A program made the position numbers and the translations under genes. Below are positions 38,301 through 48,444 of a stretch of DNA of 64,000 nt, piece by piece. The stretch is from Sarcocystis neurona (taxonomy: Eukaryota; Apicomplexa; Conoidasida; Eucoccidiorida; Sarcocystidae). Below the pieces are notes generated by a model, which worked only from the letters and a program-made list of their open reading frames with translations, was not told the origin of the DNA and did not search any database. Each line of letters begins with the position of its first letter. The first letter of the stretch is position 1. The DNA is taken from contig KL647288.1 of the NCBI GenBank assembly GCA_000727475.1, forward strand, positions 7,219,414-7,283,413, written 5' to 3'.

Positions 38301-39666
38301 ATATGTGTATGCCGATGTAGATATACATATATGTATATATATAAGGATTTATATACATGTGTATACATATATGTGTACGCCGATGTAGACATATGTAGAT
38401 ATAAGTATGCCGATGTAGATATATATATATAGGAAAATGTAGAAAGGTTTGATGGAATGATGATGTCCAGGAATTACTTTGAAGAGAAGCTGCACGCCCA
38501 CAAATATAAATCTTCACGAATACGTGCACCGATGTACCTACACATATATATATGTGTGTGTTTATACATATTACCATATCACATGGAGGAAACCAATGTA
38601 TGCGGATGCTACATATGTACAGCGCTATATATCTGGGTGTTGATATATAGAAGTAGAGAAAGAAAGTCACGCACACAGGAGGCCAAGCGTCCACAGAAAA
38701 AAAGAACACCTACGCGTCGACGCGCGTCTATACGTATATAAATATAGATATAGGTGTGTGCACATATATATATATATATATATATATATGTGAATATACA
38801 CATGCGCGTATGTAGACGGAGAAAAACATATATACAGAGAAAGAGACAGGCGCACAGTAGGACACAGAAGTGCTTATGTGTATGTATTTAATCATAGATA
38901 TATATATATATATATGTTTATAAACGTAGATATGTAGATATATATATATAGACAGATAGATAGACAGATATGGATATACGTATATCGATGAAGAGAGAGA
39001 GAAAGAGAGACAGAGAACTTCTTACATGTATGTATTTACATATATATCTATGTATATATATGCAGATATGTATGTGGTGAATGTACCTGATACTCAATTA
39101 TGACTTTGAATATAAGTTGGAGTTGACTTCCGCTGGTGGCGAAGTGGAAGTCGGCCCAGCGCATCAGTTGATCCAACTTTTGCTGCAGCACAAGCAGCAG
39201 CAGCAGAGCAACAGCAGCAGCAGCAGAGCAGCAGGGCAGCAGCAGCAGCAGCAGAGCAACAGCAGCAGAGCGGCAGCAGCAGAGCAGCAGCAGCAGAGCA
39301 GCAGCAGCAGAGCAGCAGCAGCAGCAGGCCCCCAAACAGCAGCAGCTGACATGAGTACACGCTGTCAGAAATCGTCGCAGTAGTCGCAGCAGCAACCACG
39401 GCAACCCGGTGTTACCAGCAGAAAACAAACAGCAACAGCAGTGCACAGACTGACAGCAGTCGCAGCAGCAGCAGCGGCCGCAAGAACAGCAGCAGTGGCA
39501 GCAAGAACCGTAGCAGCACTCGCCCTTTCCTCAAGATCGTAATAACGCCAGCAGCATCAAGGGCAACAGCAGCTGACAGCAAAGGAGCAGCAGGCAACCC
39601 CAGCAGCAGGAGGTGGGGAAGCAAATCAGCAAGAACACGCACGGCAAGAGGTGCGCCACGAGGACT
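20322..39666 (-). CDS. Gene B: unrecognised helical protein, 11 phase-matched exons, 5' end not found
   Basis: Exons: 39666-39520, 39182-39087, 37258-37191, 32749-32618, 32098-32021, 29920-29806, 27735-27642, 24069-23930, 22342-21874, 20618-20547, 20350-20322. They total 1,440 bases, exactly 480 codons with TGA, against 17.9 kb of intron. All junctions chosen agree in phase. Content in order: Leu/Ala-rich helices (..LAVRVLADLLPHLLLLGL..); ..LMRWADFHFATSGSQLQLIF..; ..SKTARSQLKLLYTFL..; ..LYLDFFEMYYRIMTRNEIAM..; ..GAYIHVFGVITLVDDN..; ..RMMQMLEDPRVLSIFQIGKT..; ..DAIMYADAAKEVQRHILRGG..; a Cys-rich stretch (..MSPGASCSGALCVTDYC..); a 156-codon Ala-rich linker; and a charged tail ending HFSSRSY. The first part suggests stacked helices (ARM/HEAT-like), which is only an impression. 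I recognise no family. Donor 32021 and the first exon are the least certain. Confidence 0.6.
21280..21650. repeat. Dispersed-tandem repeat with core AATCCATAAATGCATATA
   Basis: About eight diverged copies of a core like TAATCCATAAATGCATATA separated by TATA/TGTA spacers, period roughly 40-60 bases. It lies in the gene B intron between 21874 and 20618. Confidence 0.7.
21874..22342 (-). CDS. Gene B exon 9: Ala-rich linker exon
   Basis: Part of gene B, listed separately because it is its largest exon and carries a homopolymer-like amino-acid bias typical of Eimeria proteins. The acceptor is a CTGCTGCAG run. The exon opens PSPMVGPLVPLEHLNVALPQ.., then becomes Ala/Ser/Gly-rich for over 100 residues, and ends ..LLSEAS with one base before a GTAAAA donor. 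The opposite strand is also open across it (21846-22538), which I take as a mirror of the GC-rich codon usage. Confidence 0.6.
22560..22935. repeat. CAG-rich block in gene B intron
   Basis: Clusters of CAGCAG with AG-rich spacers on the plus strand, just upstream (in sense) of the exon at 22342. The sense strand is CTG/pyrimidine-rich. Confidence 0.65.
24267..24434. repeat. 48-bp tandem minisatellite, 3.5 copies
   Basis: Units start at 24267, 24315, 24363 and 24411, exactly 48 bases apart, with one or two substitutions. The core is GACACATATACAGAAG followed by a GTGGGGGTCGTG and CCGCCCCTGCAG segment. Because 48 is a multiple of three, several frames stay open and give 16-residue peptide repeats on both strands. 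It lies in the gene B intron between exons 27642 and 24069. Confidence 0.95.
26030..26162. repeat. 27-bp CAG-based minisatellite
   Basis: About five copies of a 27-base unit built from a GCAGCAGCAGCAG run plus CGACAGATACAGCT. It is in the largest downstream intron of gene B. Confidence 0.85.
26598..26735. repeat. 21-bp CAG-based minisatellite
   Basis: About six near-identical 21-base units (AGCAGCAGGAGTGGCAGGGGC). Same gene B intron as the 27-bp and 48-bp arrays. Confidence 0.85.
27755..29420. repeat. 1.6-kb imperfect CAG array
   Basis: Plus strand dominated by CAG/GCA triplets with AGA and ACA interruptions. It lies between gene B exons 29806 and 27735. Long Leu- or Ser/Gln-rich open frames across it are repeat artefacts. 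Confidence 0.8.
33612..34730. repeat. 1.1-kb GTA/TAG trinucleotide array
   Basis: Imperfect AGT/GTA triplet repeat with AAT, CAC and GCA variants. Unlike every other trinucleotide array here, its motif is TAG/CTA rather than CAG/CTG. Two frames on each strand are open and give poly-Val or poly-Thr/Ser nonsense proteins of up to 292 codons. It lies in the 4.4-kb gene B intron between exons 37191 and 32749. Confidence 0.95.
35340..36650. repeat. AT-rich satellite-like block (GAGTATATTATATAT words)
   Basis: About 1.3 kb of TATGAGTATATTATATA-like units with irregular period near 14-30 bases. It is the most AT-rich part of the window. It is next to the GTA array in the same gene B intron. Confidence 0.85.
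37265..37700. repeat. CAG/GCA array preceding gene B exon 3
   Basis: Plus-strand AGCAGCAG with AGTAGCAGC variants. In the sense direction this is a CTG-rich run leading to the acceptor at 37259, followed by CTTCTTTTTCTTCGTAG. Confidence 0.8.
38080..38420. repeat. Repeat with conserved TGCCGATGTA core
   Basis: Seven copies of TGCCGATGTA or a one-base variant occur about every 25-75 bases, separated by variable TATA/ACAT microsatellite and often an AAGGAGCTATATACA word. Located in the gene B intron between 39087 and 37258. Confidence 0.8.
39183..39345. repeat. CAG array abutting gene B exon 2 acceptor
   Basis: Nearly pure CAGCAG with AGAGCAG breaks on the plus strand. On the sense strand it is a CTG run that ends in the CTGCAG acceptor of exon 39182-39087. 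Confidence 0.85.
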
Positions 39667-40866
39667 CTGAACAGCAGCAACGGCAGCAGCTCCCAGGCGT
39701 TTCTCCGTCACAGACCCACGAAGAAATGACTTCGGCTCACACGCGTGTGTCTCTTTAACTTTTCTCTAAAACGCCTGTCATACTCCCCACATCTGCTTTA
39801 TGGACAACTCTTCAAAAGTAAAACTACTACATATCTACTTATGTCAAGACACAAGTTGTGCGGGCCCTCGTATATCAACCCGTATACGTACAAGGAGGTC
39901 TGTGTCTGTACCCCCTAATGCCTCTCTCTATGTGCTTCACACAAACTTGAACAGCTATATTAACATATGTATACATACAAATGTATGCGTGTTGTTCTTG
40001 CTGACAACTTCCATGGCTCTATAAATATATGTACGCACACGCGTCACATGTCATATATGTACATATAGGCGTACGAGTAGACAGACGTGTGCATATATAC
40101 CTCTATGTCTGTATTCATAAACTATATGTACATGTATTACATAAGGACATACGTGTACGCGTACAGATACATGAATCTCCATACATTTGCGTATATGTGT
40201 ATATACGCACTGATATACACGTATATACATGTATATTCATATGTATACGCATGCATGAATATGTGTGTAGCCGTCCACATGAATCTACAGATAAGGACGC
40301 AAGACGCGCGGGGATGCTGCCTGCCTGCCTGCGTGTCTCCGTCGAGGAAGGAGAAAAAAAGAAGACACACTGCCCACTTGCAGCCTCACAATCACAAGAC
40401 GTGAAGCCGCGCCTGTGAGTAGCCTACCCATCTGCGCAACCTACAAGTGCTGCTGCTAGCGCTCCTGGTGTTGCAGCTGTCCTCTTTTTGCCTTCTGCAG
40501 GTGCTGTTCTTCTTCTGTGGCTGGTGTTTTGTCGCACTCCGCTGCTGCGCCTGTCTTCTGCTTCTGCTCCTCCTTCCTTTCTGCTAATGCTGCTGCTCTT
40601 CCGTTTCTACTCCCCTCTCTTCTTCTTCGCGTGCTGCAGCTCCACCTCCTCTGCGACAAGTTTGCTGCTGCTTCTTCTCCGCTGCTGCTGCCGCTGGTGT
40701 TGTCGGTGTTGTTGCCCGCCACTGCGCACTGCTCTTGCTGCTGCTGCTCTTGCTGCTGCTGCTGTTGCTGCTGCTGCTCTTGCTGTTTCCGTTGCTGCTG
40801 CTGCTCTTCCTCCTGCGGCGCTGCCCTTCTTGCTGCTGTTGCTGCAGGTGGTGGACGGCTGTGTAG
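39667..40866. other. Interval between gene B known 5' exon and gene C stop
   Basis: Should hold the start codon and promoter of gene B and the 3' UTR of gene C. TA/CA microsatellite occupies 39,950-40,270 and a CTG-rich (plus strand) block 40,440-40,860. I could not identify an initiator exon for gene B. Confidence 0.35.
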
Positions 40867-43800
40867 TCACACGTGACTTGCCTTTTGCTTGTTTGCAGCC
40901 GTTTGTTTCTTCCGCATGCGCCACAGGTCATGGGCAACAGCAAAACCGAATCCGAGCAGGCCTCCGACGACAAACGAAAGGACCATCATTATCGGCCCCC
41001 ACGCCATCAGACAAATCATGCAGCCTGCAGAATAAGCGGATCGCCTCTACATCAGCAGCCCTGCGTTTCTTCAACGAGGGAGGGCGGACGGGGGAGGAAA
41101 AAAACGGGCGGCCGAGACGCAGCAAGAGAGGCAGTGGCACGCAGAGAGACACACGGAGACACGCAGAGTCCCCCGGCGAAGGAGACGCGGAGACACACAG
41201 AGAGACACGGAGACGGCGAGGCAGAGAGACGGAGGGCGAGGCCGACAGAAGAAAAGACAGCGGGGAGAGACGCGAAGGAGAAGAGCCCCCCGAGACGAAG
41301 GAGACGCGCAGCAGCAAGAGGGCCAGAGACAGAACGCGAGACACACACAGAGACGGAGAAAGCCAGGAAAGACAGAAGGGCGAGGGCGAAGAAGTTCCCG
41401 AGGAAGACGGAGAGAAACACACAGGGAGGTGCTGCCTGGTCAGCAGGAAGAACACACCCCAGCAACAGATATGCTTGGATGCGCCCACACCAGGAGACGC
41501 GTAGAACAAGGCGGGTTTCCTCTTTGTTTATATGGTAATTCTGCAAGTCGCGGCACGTACGAAGAAAAGCAGGAGAAGAGAGGTTTCTTCTGTGCATCTA
41601 TTCTCTACCTACCCATTATGCATGCCTCCCCAGAGAGAGAGAGAGAGAAGAACCGGCGGGAATACACTGACAAGAGAAAAGCAGGAAGAAAACAAGAGCA
41701 CGAGGAGAGAATAGATATATGTGTGTGTGGAGGAGCAGGGAGATGTCGGTGGATTAAAAGACAGAAAGTAGGGAGAAGAGAGAAGAAGAAACGAAGAGGA
41801 CGAGGGGAAAAGATACCTGCCGCTGTATTGATAGTCCACTCGGTAGTAGACGTTCGAAACGGCAGCTGCTTCGCTTGCTGCTCCATGTACATTCTCTCGA
41901 ACTCTTCGCTGTCGCCCAGCTCCTCGACCTCTTCTTCGTCCACGCGCTTGTTCCAGTATCGGATGTAGCTGCAGCAGCAGCAGCAACCCCAAGACCAGCA
42001 GCAGCAGCAACCCCAAGACCAGCAGCAGCATGTCACGAACGCGCAGCAGCAGCAGCAGCGGCAGGGGCGGGGCGCACACGCAGCAGCAGCAGTTGGAAGA
42101 GCTGGGCCGCTTCGCGCGGTCCTGCGGCGCCTAAAGGCGGCCAGAAGAGCAGCCGCAGCAGCAGCAGCGGCCGGCGAAGCAGTCGTGCAGGAAAGAAACA
42201 GCAGCAGCAGCTGAGCGCAGGAGAGGCAACACCAGCAGCAGCAGCGGCCAAGCCGAACGAGGACATCGGCAGCAAAACAAGAAGAAGCGGGGTCCCAGCA
42301 GCAGCAGCAGCAGGACCATCTGCTGCTGTCGCACGAACGAGACGTGCGCCTACTAAAGACTTTCTCTTCGTATCCTTCACCACCTACCTGCACTCGACTC
42401 TCTGCAGCATTTTGTCTACCACGTACACACGGCGGATACACCCCTCGGCATGTATATAAACATGTGTGTTGGTCAAAAAAAGAGAGAGCGACGAGCGGGT
42501 TCACGCATATAGCAGGAGGTGTGTGTACGTGTATCACGTGTCGTACACGTCCCTATGGAATTGTATAGAGAGAGATACATATAAAAGAAAGAGAGGGAAA
42601 TGTTTGTGAAGTGAGGGACGTCCAGGCGTATCACAGCTGTGTCAACGTCCTAGCCGAGACAGAGGTAGGCTTAAACAGCCGAGAAGAAAAGCAGCAACTT
42701 TGATATGTGTTAAGAAGCAGGAGGTTCCTGCAGTCTTGCAATTTTCACCAAATGAAGTGTCGTCACCAAGACGACCTGAGACAACGCAGAAAACGACCCC
42801 TTGCCGGCGTATGAAGCACCAAGACCCCTCCTGGCCTCCCCACGCACCTACGTATATTTATATGCAGCATACACATATATGTATATATATGTATATGTAT
42901 AGGTGCAGGCTCATGAGGCAGAAAGACAGATAGATACGTAAAGAAGAACCAGATAGAGGCAAATAGACTTGTGCACGTATGCGCTGTCGTCTGATAGAAA
43001 CTGGGAGAGCCACGTGGCTATACATATCTATATATATATATATGTGTGAAGGTAGTAAACACGAAAGAAACCGAGCTTTCTGTCTTTGACGCAGCAGCGG
43101 GTTTGATGGGTACCCTCGGGGCAGGGCATCGGTGTCATCGACGACACTGCGGAGCAGCACCCCCGCGGTCCCACCAGCAGCAGCAACAAATTCGTCTGCG
43201 CTGCGGCGGTGCAGCCACTTGAGCGGCCCTCTTCTGCGTGGCTGAGAATTTCTCCGAGCTGCTGCTGCTGCTGCTGCGTCAGAAACGAAGCGCTCGTGGC
43301 GCAGCTCCGAGAAGGTAGTCGATTTGGCGAGGGCATCCCGCAGTCTTGCTTCTTCTGCTGCTGTTGTCACTCCTGCTGCAGCAGATCCTGGTGCTGAGGC
43401 TGCTCTCGCTGCTGCCGACCTTGGCTTCACCTTTTCGTCGGCCTCTTTTGGCTCCTCCTCTTCCTTTGCTTCTCCTCCTAATTCTTGGCCGCTGGAGTCT
43501 CTGCCCACGCCAGCACCCCCTACGTGTTTTCCCCTCGCTTCCTCTCCCGCTGCACCTCCTCCTTCTGCTCCTTTTTCTGCTGCTCCTCCTGCTGTTGCTT
43601 TTTCTTCTTCCTCAGCTTCCTCTCCTCTTCCTGCCCGTGCTGCCGCTTCTGTCCTCCCGGTTGCTGCTGCTGGACCTGACGCTCTCCCCGCTGCTGCGCC
43701 TGCTGGTGTATCTGCACCTGCTGTAGCTTCCCCTTTTGTGGCTCCTGTCACTGCGTTTCGAAGGTCGTCTGCTGCTGTCGGCTTGCCACCTCCTGCTGCT

Positions 43801-45377
43801 CTTCGTTGCGGTGTTCCGGCTACGCCCCCTGCCGCTGCTACTGGTGGGGTTGCTCCTCCTGCTGCTCGAGGTGTGTGCTTCAGCCGCTCATCAACCGCAG
43901 GAGGCAGCGCGGCCCCATGCACGGCTGCCTCACTTTTCCACGGCAGTGAGTAACAAGGAGCGACAGAAGGCCAGTCAGAAGCGGAAGCTGCAGCAGCAAG
44001 TGACGCCGAAGAAAAACCGGCACCAGCAGCAGCGGGCAAAGGCGAAAGGTGCGGCGGCCGAGGAGGAGGCGGAGTGCAAGACGCATCAAGAAAAGAGGAC
44101 GTTGGACAGGAAAGAGCAGCAGCAGCGCGAGGCAACGAAGACAAAGCAGCAGAACCTCCGGAAGAAGCGGGAGACACACAAAAGGAGGCAGCAGCCAAAG
44201 GTGGAGGAAACGAAGCAGCAGCAGCAGCACCTGGCATCGGCGATGGGGCACGATCAGGAGCAGATGACGATGGAGGAAGCGGAAGGGAAGTCGCAGTAAT
44301 AGGAGCCAGTGAGGCAAAAGGAGCCGCAGCAGGGAGCAAAGTATCGCAAGCAGGGGGAGCTCTTGAGGCAGCAGCAGCAGCACCAGCGGAGACAGAAGCA
44401 GCTGGAGCAGCAACAGGGGACGGGGGAGCACGGGCCGAAACGTGGAGAGACGCAGCAGCTGAAGCAAACGAACTTGAAGAAGATGAAATAAAAGGAGAGG
44501 CAGGGAGAGAAGAGAACGAAGCACAAGATGAAAGGGGAAGAGTAGAAGACGAAGAAGCGGATGAAGCACCAGCAGGGGACGACTCAGCACCAGGAAAAGC
44601 GAGTGAGGTAGCGTCGCCTGCCGTCGCCTGGGGGGGAGAAGAGTAAGGAAAGTACTGGCAATTTAGAAAAGACGAGCGAAGCACTTCTGCTGTTGCACCT
44701 GCTTCTTCTGTTCCTGCTGCTGCCCCAGGACAAGTAGCGCTCCACCTGGGAGAGGAAGCATGTGGCTGTGTTACAGCAGAAGAAAACATGATTGCTGCCA
44801 TTGCTGCTGGTACCGCAGGCCTCGAAGTGTCTGCAGGACCATCCGGCGGTTTGTGTGAAGCAGCAGGGGCAGTCCCACGCGTAACTTCACGCGCTGCATG
44901 CGCAGTAGGGGAAAAAGCACCAGTATCAGGAGCACGCGCACAAGACTGATAACAAGCAGAAAGAGGGGCCGCAGGCACCCTCGCATCGGCTGCGCTAGTA
45001 ATAGAGGCAGAGCGGAAATCAAGCTCTGCGTCAGCAGCAGGGAACACAGAAGCCGCACACTGCACACGTGGGGGACAACGGCGAGGAACAGCAGAGGCGT
45101 CCTGAGTGACTTGCTGTTGCTGCAGCCGCTGCTGCTGCAAGTGGTGCTGCTGCTGCAACTGGTGCTGCTGCTTCAGCTGTTGCTGCTGCTGAAATGCGTG
45201 TTGCTGTATCTGCTGCTGCCCATGTTGCTGCTGCTCCTGCTGGTGCTGCAGTTGAAACAGCGTGTACGTGCGACCGTTGTCAGCTGCTGCTGCTTCTGGC
45301 GGGGGAGGTGCCACGGGAGAGTAAGTCTCGGCGCCAGGGGCCGCAGCAGAAACAGGATCTTTCTCAGCAATCTCCAT
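40867..45377 (-). CDS. Gene C: 857-residue Ala/Gln-rich protein with C-terminal membrane segment, 3 exons
   Basis: Exons 45377-43114, 41968-41817 and 41024-40867 agree in phase (2, then 1) and end in TGA. ATG 45377 lies five bases after a TTTCTGTCAG acceptor, so the 5' UTR is probably spliced. Residues about 35-90 are Gln/His-rich; about 90-600 are Ala/Pro/Ser-rich and look disordered; about 600-700 are acidic/Ala-rich. Then comes a conserved-looking C-terminal part: ..STTFSELRHERF.., ..GPLKWLHRRSADEF.., and, across the first junction, DALPRG joined to YIRYWNKRVDEEEVEELG... Next is ..MYMEQQAKQLPFRTSTTEW.., then a hydrophobic span (ICLMAWGPIMMVLSFVVGGL) and a basic tail ending KASHV. This predicts a single-pass protein with a large, probably cytosolic, N-terminal region. 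I do not recognise the family. The final 150 residues are the part most likely to be conserved. Confidence 0.7.
43250..45250. repeat. CTG and CAG strand-switching repeats within gene C exon 1
   Basis: On the plus strand 43,255-43,870 is CTG/GCT-rich, 43,990-44,590 is CAG/GCA-rich, and 45,110-45,250 is CTG-rich again. In the gene's frame these encode Ala (from GCA or GCT) and Gln (from CAG), so the reading frame uses whichever triplet phase gives Ala or Gln and avoids Leu or Cys. Confidence 0.7.
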
Positions 45378-45383
45378 GTTCCC

Positions 45384-46596
45384 TGACAGAAAGCACTTCA
45401 TTAAAACAGGAGGGAAAGGCTGCGGTAGCGTCCGCGCTACTGCGTCACCTTAAGGAGCACAGCAGCAGCAGCGCTGCTTGCGCTGAAGAAGCAGCAGCGG
45501 CAGCGGCACTTCTGCCGCACCTCTTCTTGCTGCGGAAGTCGTAGGGCGGGAAGGTGGCGAATTGCAGAAGGTGCCGACCTGGGACGGGGGACGTCGAGAA
45601 ACAAAATACAGTACTCGTGGACATCTGGCTTGGAGAGAAGGATAACTCCCACATGAGAAGATGCGCAAGTAGTAGGGGGGGACTGAGCAGTGATCTACGA
45701 AGCGTGAAGTGAACGGAAAGAGAATGGGAGGGGCGATAAGGGATCGAAAGGAATAAGAGGACATACCGGAGGAGATACGATTTTGACGAGGAGAGACGAA
45801 AATCGCTGAAAGGCTGCCTACGCATAGAAAGAAGAGGAACTTCGAAACTGATGTGAAATATAAGCGAATGACGGGAGAGACGAACAGATACACACACGTT
45901 CGCCTGGCTCTGCGCGCGTACGGGGAACTTCGAAAGGACGGCCGATACAGGGAATTCACCACGGAGAGAAACAAAAAGGTTTTCGTTTGACAAGGGAAGG
46001 AGGGCCTTAGGCGACTCCCCACGCACACTAACAGGAACCAGTCAGTCTCAACCTCACGCGATCGTCCTCCTGGCACGGGCGGCGAAGAAAAAGTTGGCCG
46101 ACCCCGCATGTATTACAGAAGGACAGTTGGGCAAAGGGCAGTAGAAGGGAAATGCATTTCCAGGTAGTCTAGTGAGCTTCTCGCTTCTCCTTGAGGCGAC
46201 GGAAAATGTGCAACAACGGCTGGCAGCAGCAAGCCACTAGCGCAGCAGCGGGCGCCCGCGGCCGCGGATGCAGCAACGGGGAGAACGACAGGGAGTAAAA
46301 CGAGGAGGGACGCACCCTGAGACGTTCGGCGCTGAAACGGAAAAGACAGCAGGAAAAATTGGGAGGCAATGTGCTAAGTGAAGGTCAGCAATGAGATAAC
46401 CAACTCAAGAAAGGATCTCAAACGGCAACAAACACAAGAAATGATCTCTCTACCTAGCACCGTCTCGGCGGCTGCTACCGCTACCGCGGGTCGGCGGTGC
46501 CTTCTGCAGAGCCCTTTGAGCACAGATGACGTGCCTCTCCGTCCAGAAGAGAAAAAAGATAGTATAGGACACCTGGAGCAGGTGGAAGAACGACGA
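45384..46596. other. Upstream region of gene C
   Basis: Non-repetitive DNA except a short CAG run at 45,460-45,500. Probably contains gene C's non-coding first exon, which I could not place, and its promoter. Short open frames on the minus strand lack splice support. Confidence 0.3.
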
Positions 46597-46851
46597 TTAA
46601 GGAGGGAATACAGCAGATAACTGCGGCAGGTTAACAGAAGCCCACTGTCGAGATTCAAAGCCCGCAGTCAAATTCGCAAAGCTGCAGCCCTTCCACCAGC
46701 CAGGAGTTAAGGACTCTGGCCTGTAATCTGCCACCTTCGCTACTGCCGCTGCTGCATCTGGTGCTGCTCCTCCTGCGCCACGAGCTGCTCCGCGTGTCTG
46801 TGCCGCTTCCACTTCGGCGGCTGCAGGTACTAGAGGCGCTGCTGCTGCCAA
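46597..46851 (-). CDS. Candidate terminal exon, Ala-rich then WWKGCSF
   Basis: Minus-strand frame, Ala/Val-rich for about 40 residues, then YRPESLTPGWWKGCSFANLT.. and a stop at 46597. A competing frame entered after the ATTACAG acceptor reads ARVLNSWLVEGLQLCEFDCG.. and also ends in a stop, so at most one can be right. No upstream exon chain was found and no family is recognised. Confidence 0.2.
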   Translation of the reverse strand: MAAAAPLVPAAAEVEAAQTRGAARGAGGAAPDAAAAVAKVADYRPESLTPGWWKGCSFANLTAGFESRQWASVNLPQLSAVFPP

Positions 46852-46899
46852 TGCTGCTCATGCTCAGAGTGCTGCTGCCGGCAGAACCGTCTGCAGGCA

Positions 46900-47780
46900 A
46901 GAACTCTCCATGCACTGCAACACAGTGGGGTCATTTACCGGATGGAATCGCAGCAGGCGCAGCAGCACCAGCACCAACCGCAACAGAAGTGGCATCAAGA
47001 GTCCCAAGAGCACTGCACACCGGTTTACAGTCGCCTCGTGACCGCTTTCTGTCCACGCATAAGAGAGCTCTGCCGCACTACCCCCACAGCAGACACGCGG
47101 TGAACACTACGACAGAGCTCTGACTGGAACGGATTACAACGCACCATGTAGGCTGGGTTGATGTTGCCTCTCGGCAGCGTATTTGTCGGCACATCAAGAT
47201 GTCTTCTGCTTGACACTCGCAGCAGACAGGCGATAAACTGCATGGCAGAACCCTAACTGCAACGAACGAAGACGCTACCCTTAAGCCTGGACAAAGTTGC
47301 AGCCGTTGTTTCGTTCAGATTATCTCGTGTTTTCACACAGTTTCGTACTTGAGCCTAAGCCTGTACCACACATACACACATATACATATAGGTGTATGAT
47401 GTCGTCTGCGTTCTTGTGCATGTACGGAGAATCTAGCGTGAAAGTGACACAAATGATACGTTGCACAGCATCACGCCAGCCTAAGTCAAGCTCAAACTCT
47501 AGACGTTGACGAAGACGCTGAAGTGCTACGCTCATGTATAACAAGATAACAATATCATGTAGGCGTGCACACATTCGACTCATGGAGCTGAAAATGTTCG
47601 TCTCTACAGTCGAAAGACGTGTCTACAGATCTCCTGGCAATGTGACTGGTACTGTCGTCAAAGCCGTGAAATCTTGTCCTGTAACGGCTAGAGTTCCAGC
47701 GTATATGATCCGGGACCGAATTCTCTGCATGCATATTTAACGAAGAGGGAGCGCATTTTTGTCCAGGGATGTTGCATTAC
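46900..47780. other. Boundary into repeat-poor block
   Basis: The last CAG clusters fade by about 46,990. Beyond this the sequence is unique and balanced in composition. No exon is supported here. Confidence 0.35.
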
Positions 47781-47787
47781 AGAATGT

Positions 47788-48444
47788 ATGAAGAACCTGC
47801 CCCCCGATTATGATAAGCAAGCAGTTCAGCGCACGAAATTGGGACAAGAGGGCACTTTCACGGAAAGCGCCGTGCGCCACTGTTGCCGCGAGGAAGTCAC
47901 GTGTGCGTATTTCGCCTCAAGGGTGTCGACGGGCGAGAACGGATATTTTTCTGTGCACCAAATCCGTATCAACGTAAGCCTCTACATAGTGACTTTTCGT
48001 ACGCACGTCGACAGCGGGAGCAACGCTAAGAAATGGTCTTCGACAAGCAGTGAAGCGTATTTGGTAGCGCCCACGAGACGAATATCCGCCAGCCGCTCCC
48101 TGCGCCTGTATCTCGCCTCGACCGTGTGCATTTATATGGTAAAGTACACATTGCATGGAAGTTTTCTCATTGCATGGAAGTTTTCTGATTCACTCGCCCA
48201 CGTAGGGGTGAAACTCTACATGCAGATGGCACATCCGAACACCCACGTTCTCTTCTGTGTGGTACTCGAAGCAGGAGGCCAGCTCGCAGCCGCGTACATC
48301 AGCGGCTACGGAGCTGCACCGGCAAATGAATGTGGAAGTCGGAAATCACTGCGTACGTGTGACATCTGGTTATTTCTGAGAGCACTTGCTAGTAGAGCCC
48401 GTGTTAGATTACTTCCTCGCGCCCTTACGTTCATGCCTTTTTGA
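47788..48444 (+). CDS. 218-codon ORF, doubtful
   Basis: Open from ATG (MKNLPPDYDKQ..) to TGA in repeat-poor DNA. An ORF this long is borderline by chance across 64 kb and six frames. It contains a 19-base near-exact direct repeat at 48151-48188, which is not a multiple of three and so shifts frame between copies, arguing against selection on the protein. No domain is recognised. Confidence 0.2.
   Translation: MKNLPPDYDKQAVQRTKLGQEGTFTESAVRHCCREEVTCAYFASRVSTGENGYFSVHQIRINVSLYIVTFRTHVDSGSNAKKWSSTSSEAYLVAPTRRISASRSLRLYLASTVCIYMVKYTLHGSFLIAWKFSDSLAHVGVKLYMQMAHPNTHVLFCVVLEAGGQLAAAYISGYGAAPANECGSRKSLRTCDIWLFLRALASRARVRLLPRALTFMPF
48151..48188. repeat. 19-bp tandem duplication
   Basis: TTGCATGGAAGTTTTCTCA is repeated immediately with one change near its end. 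Confidence 0.9.
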
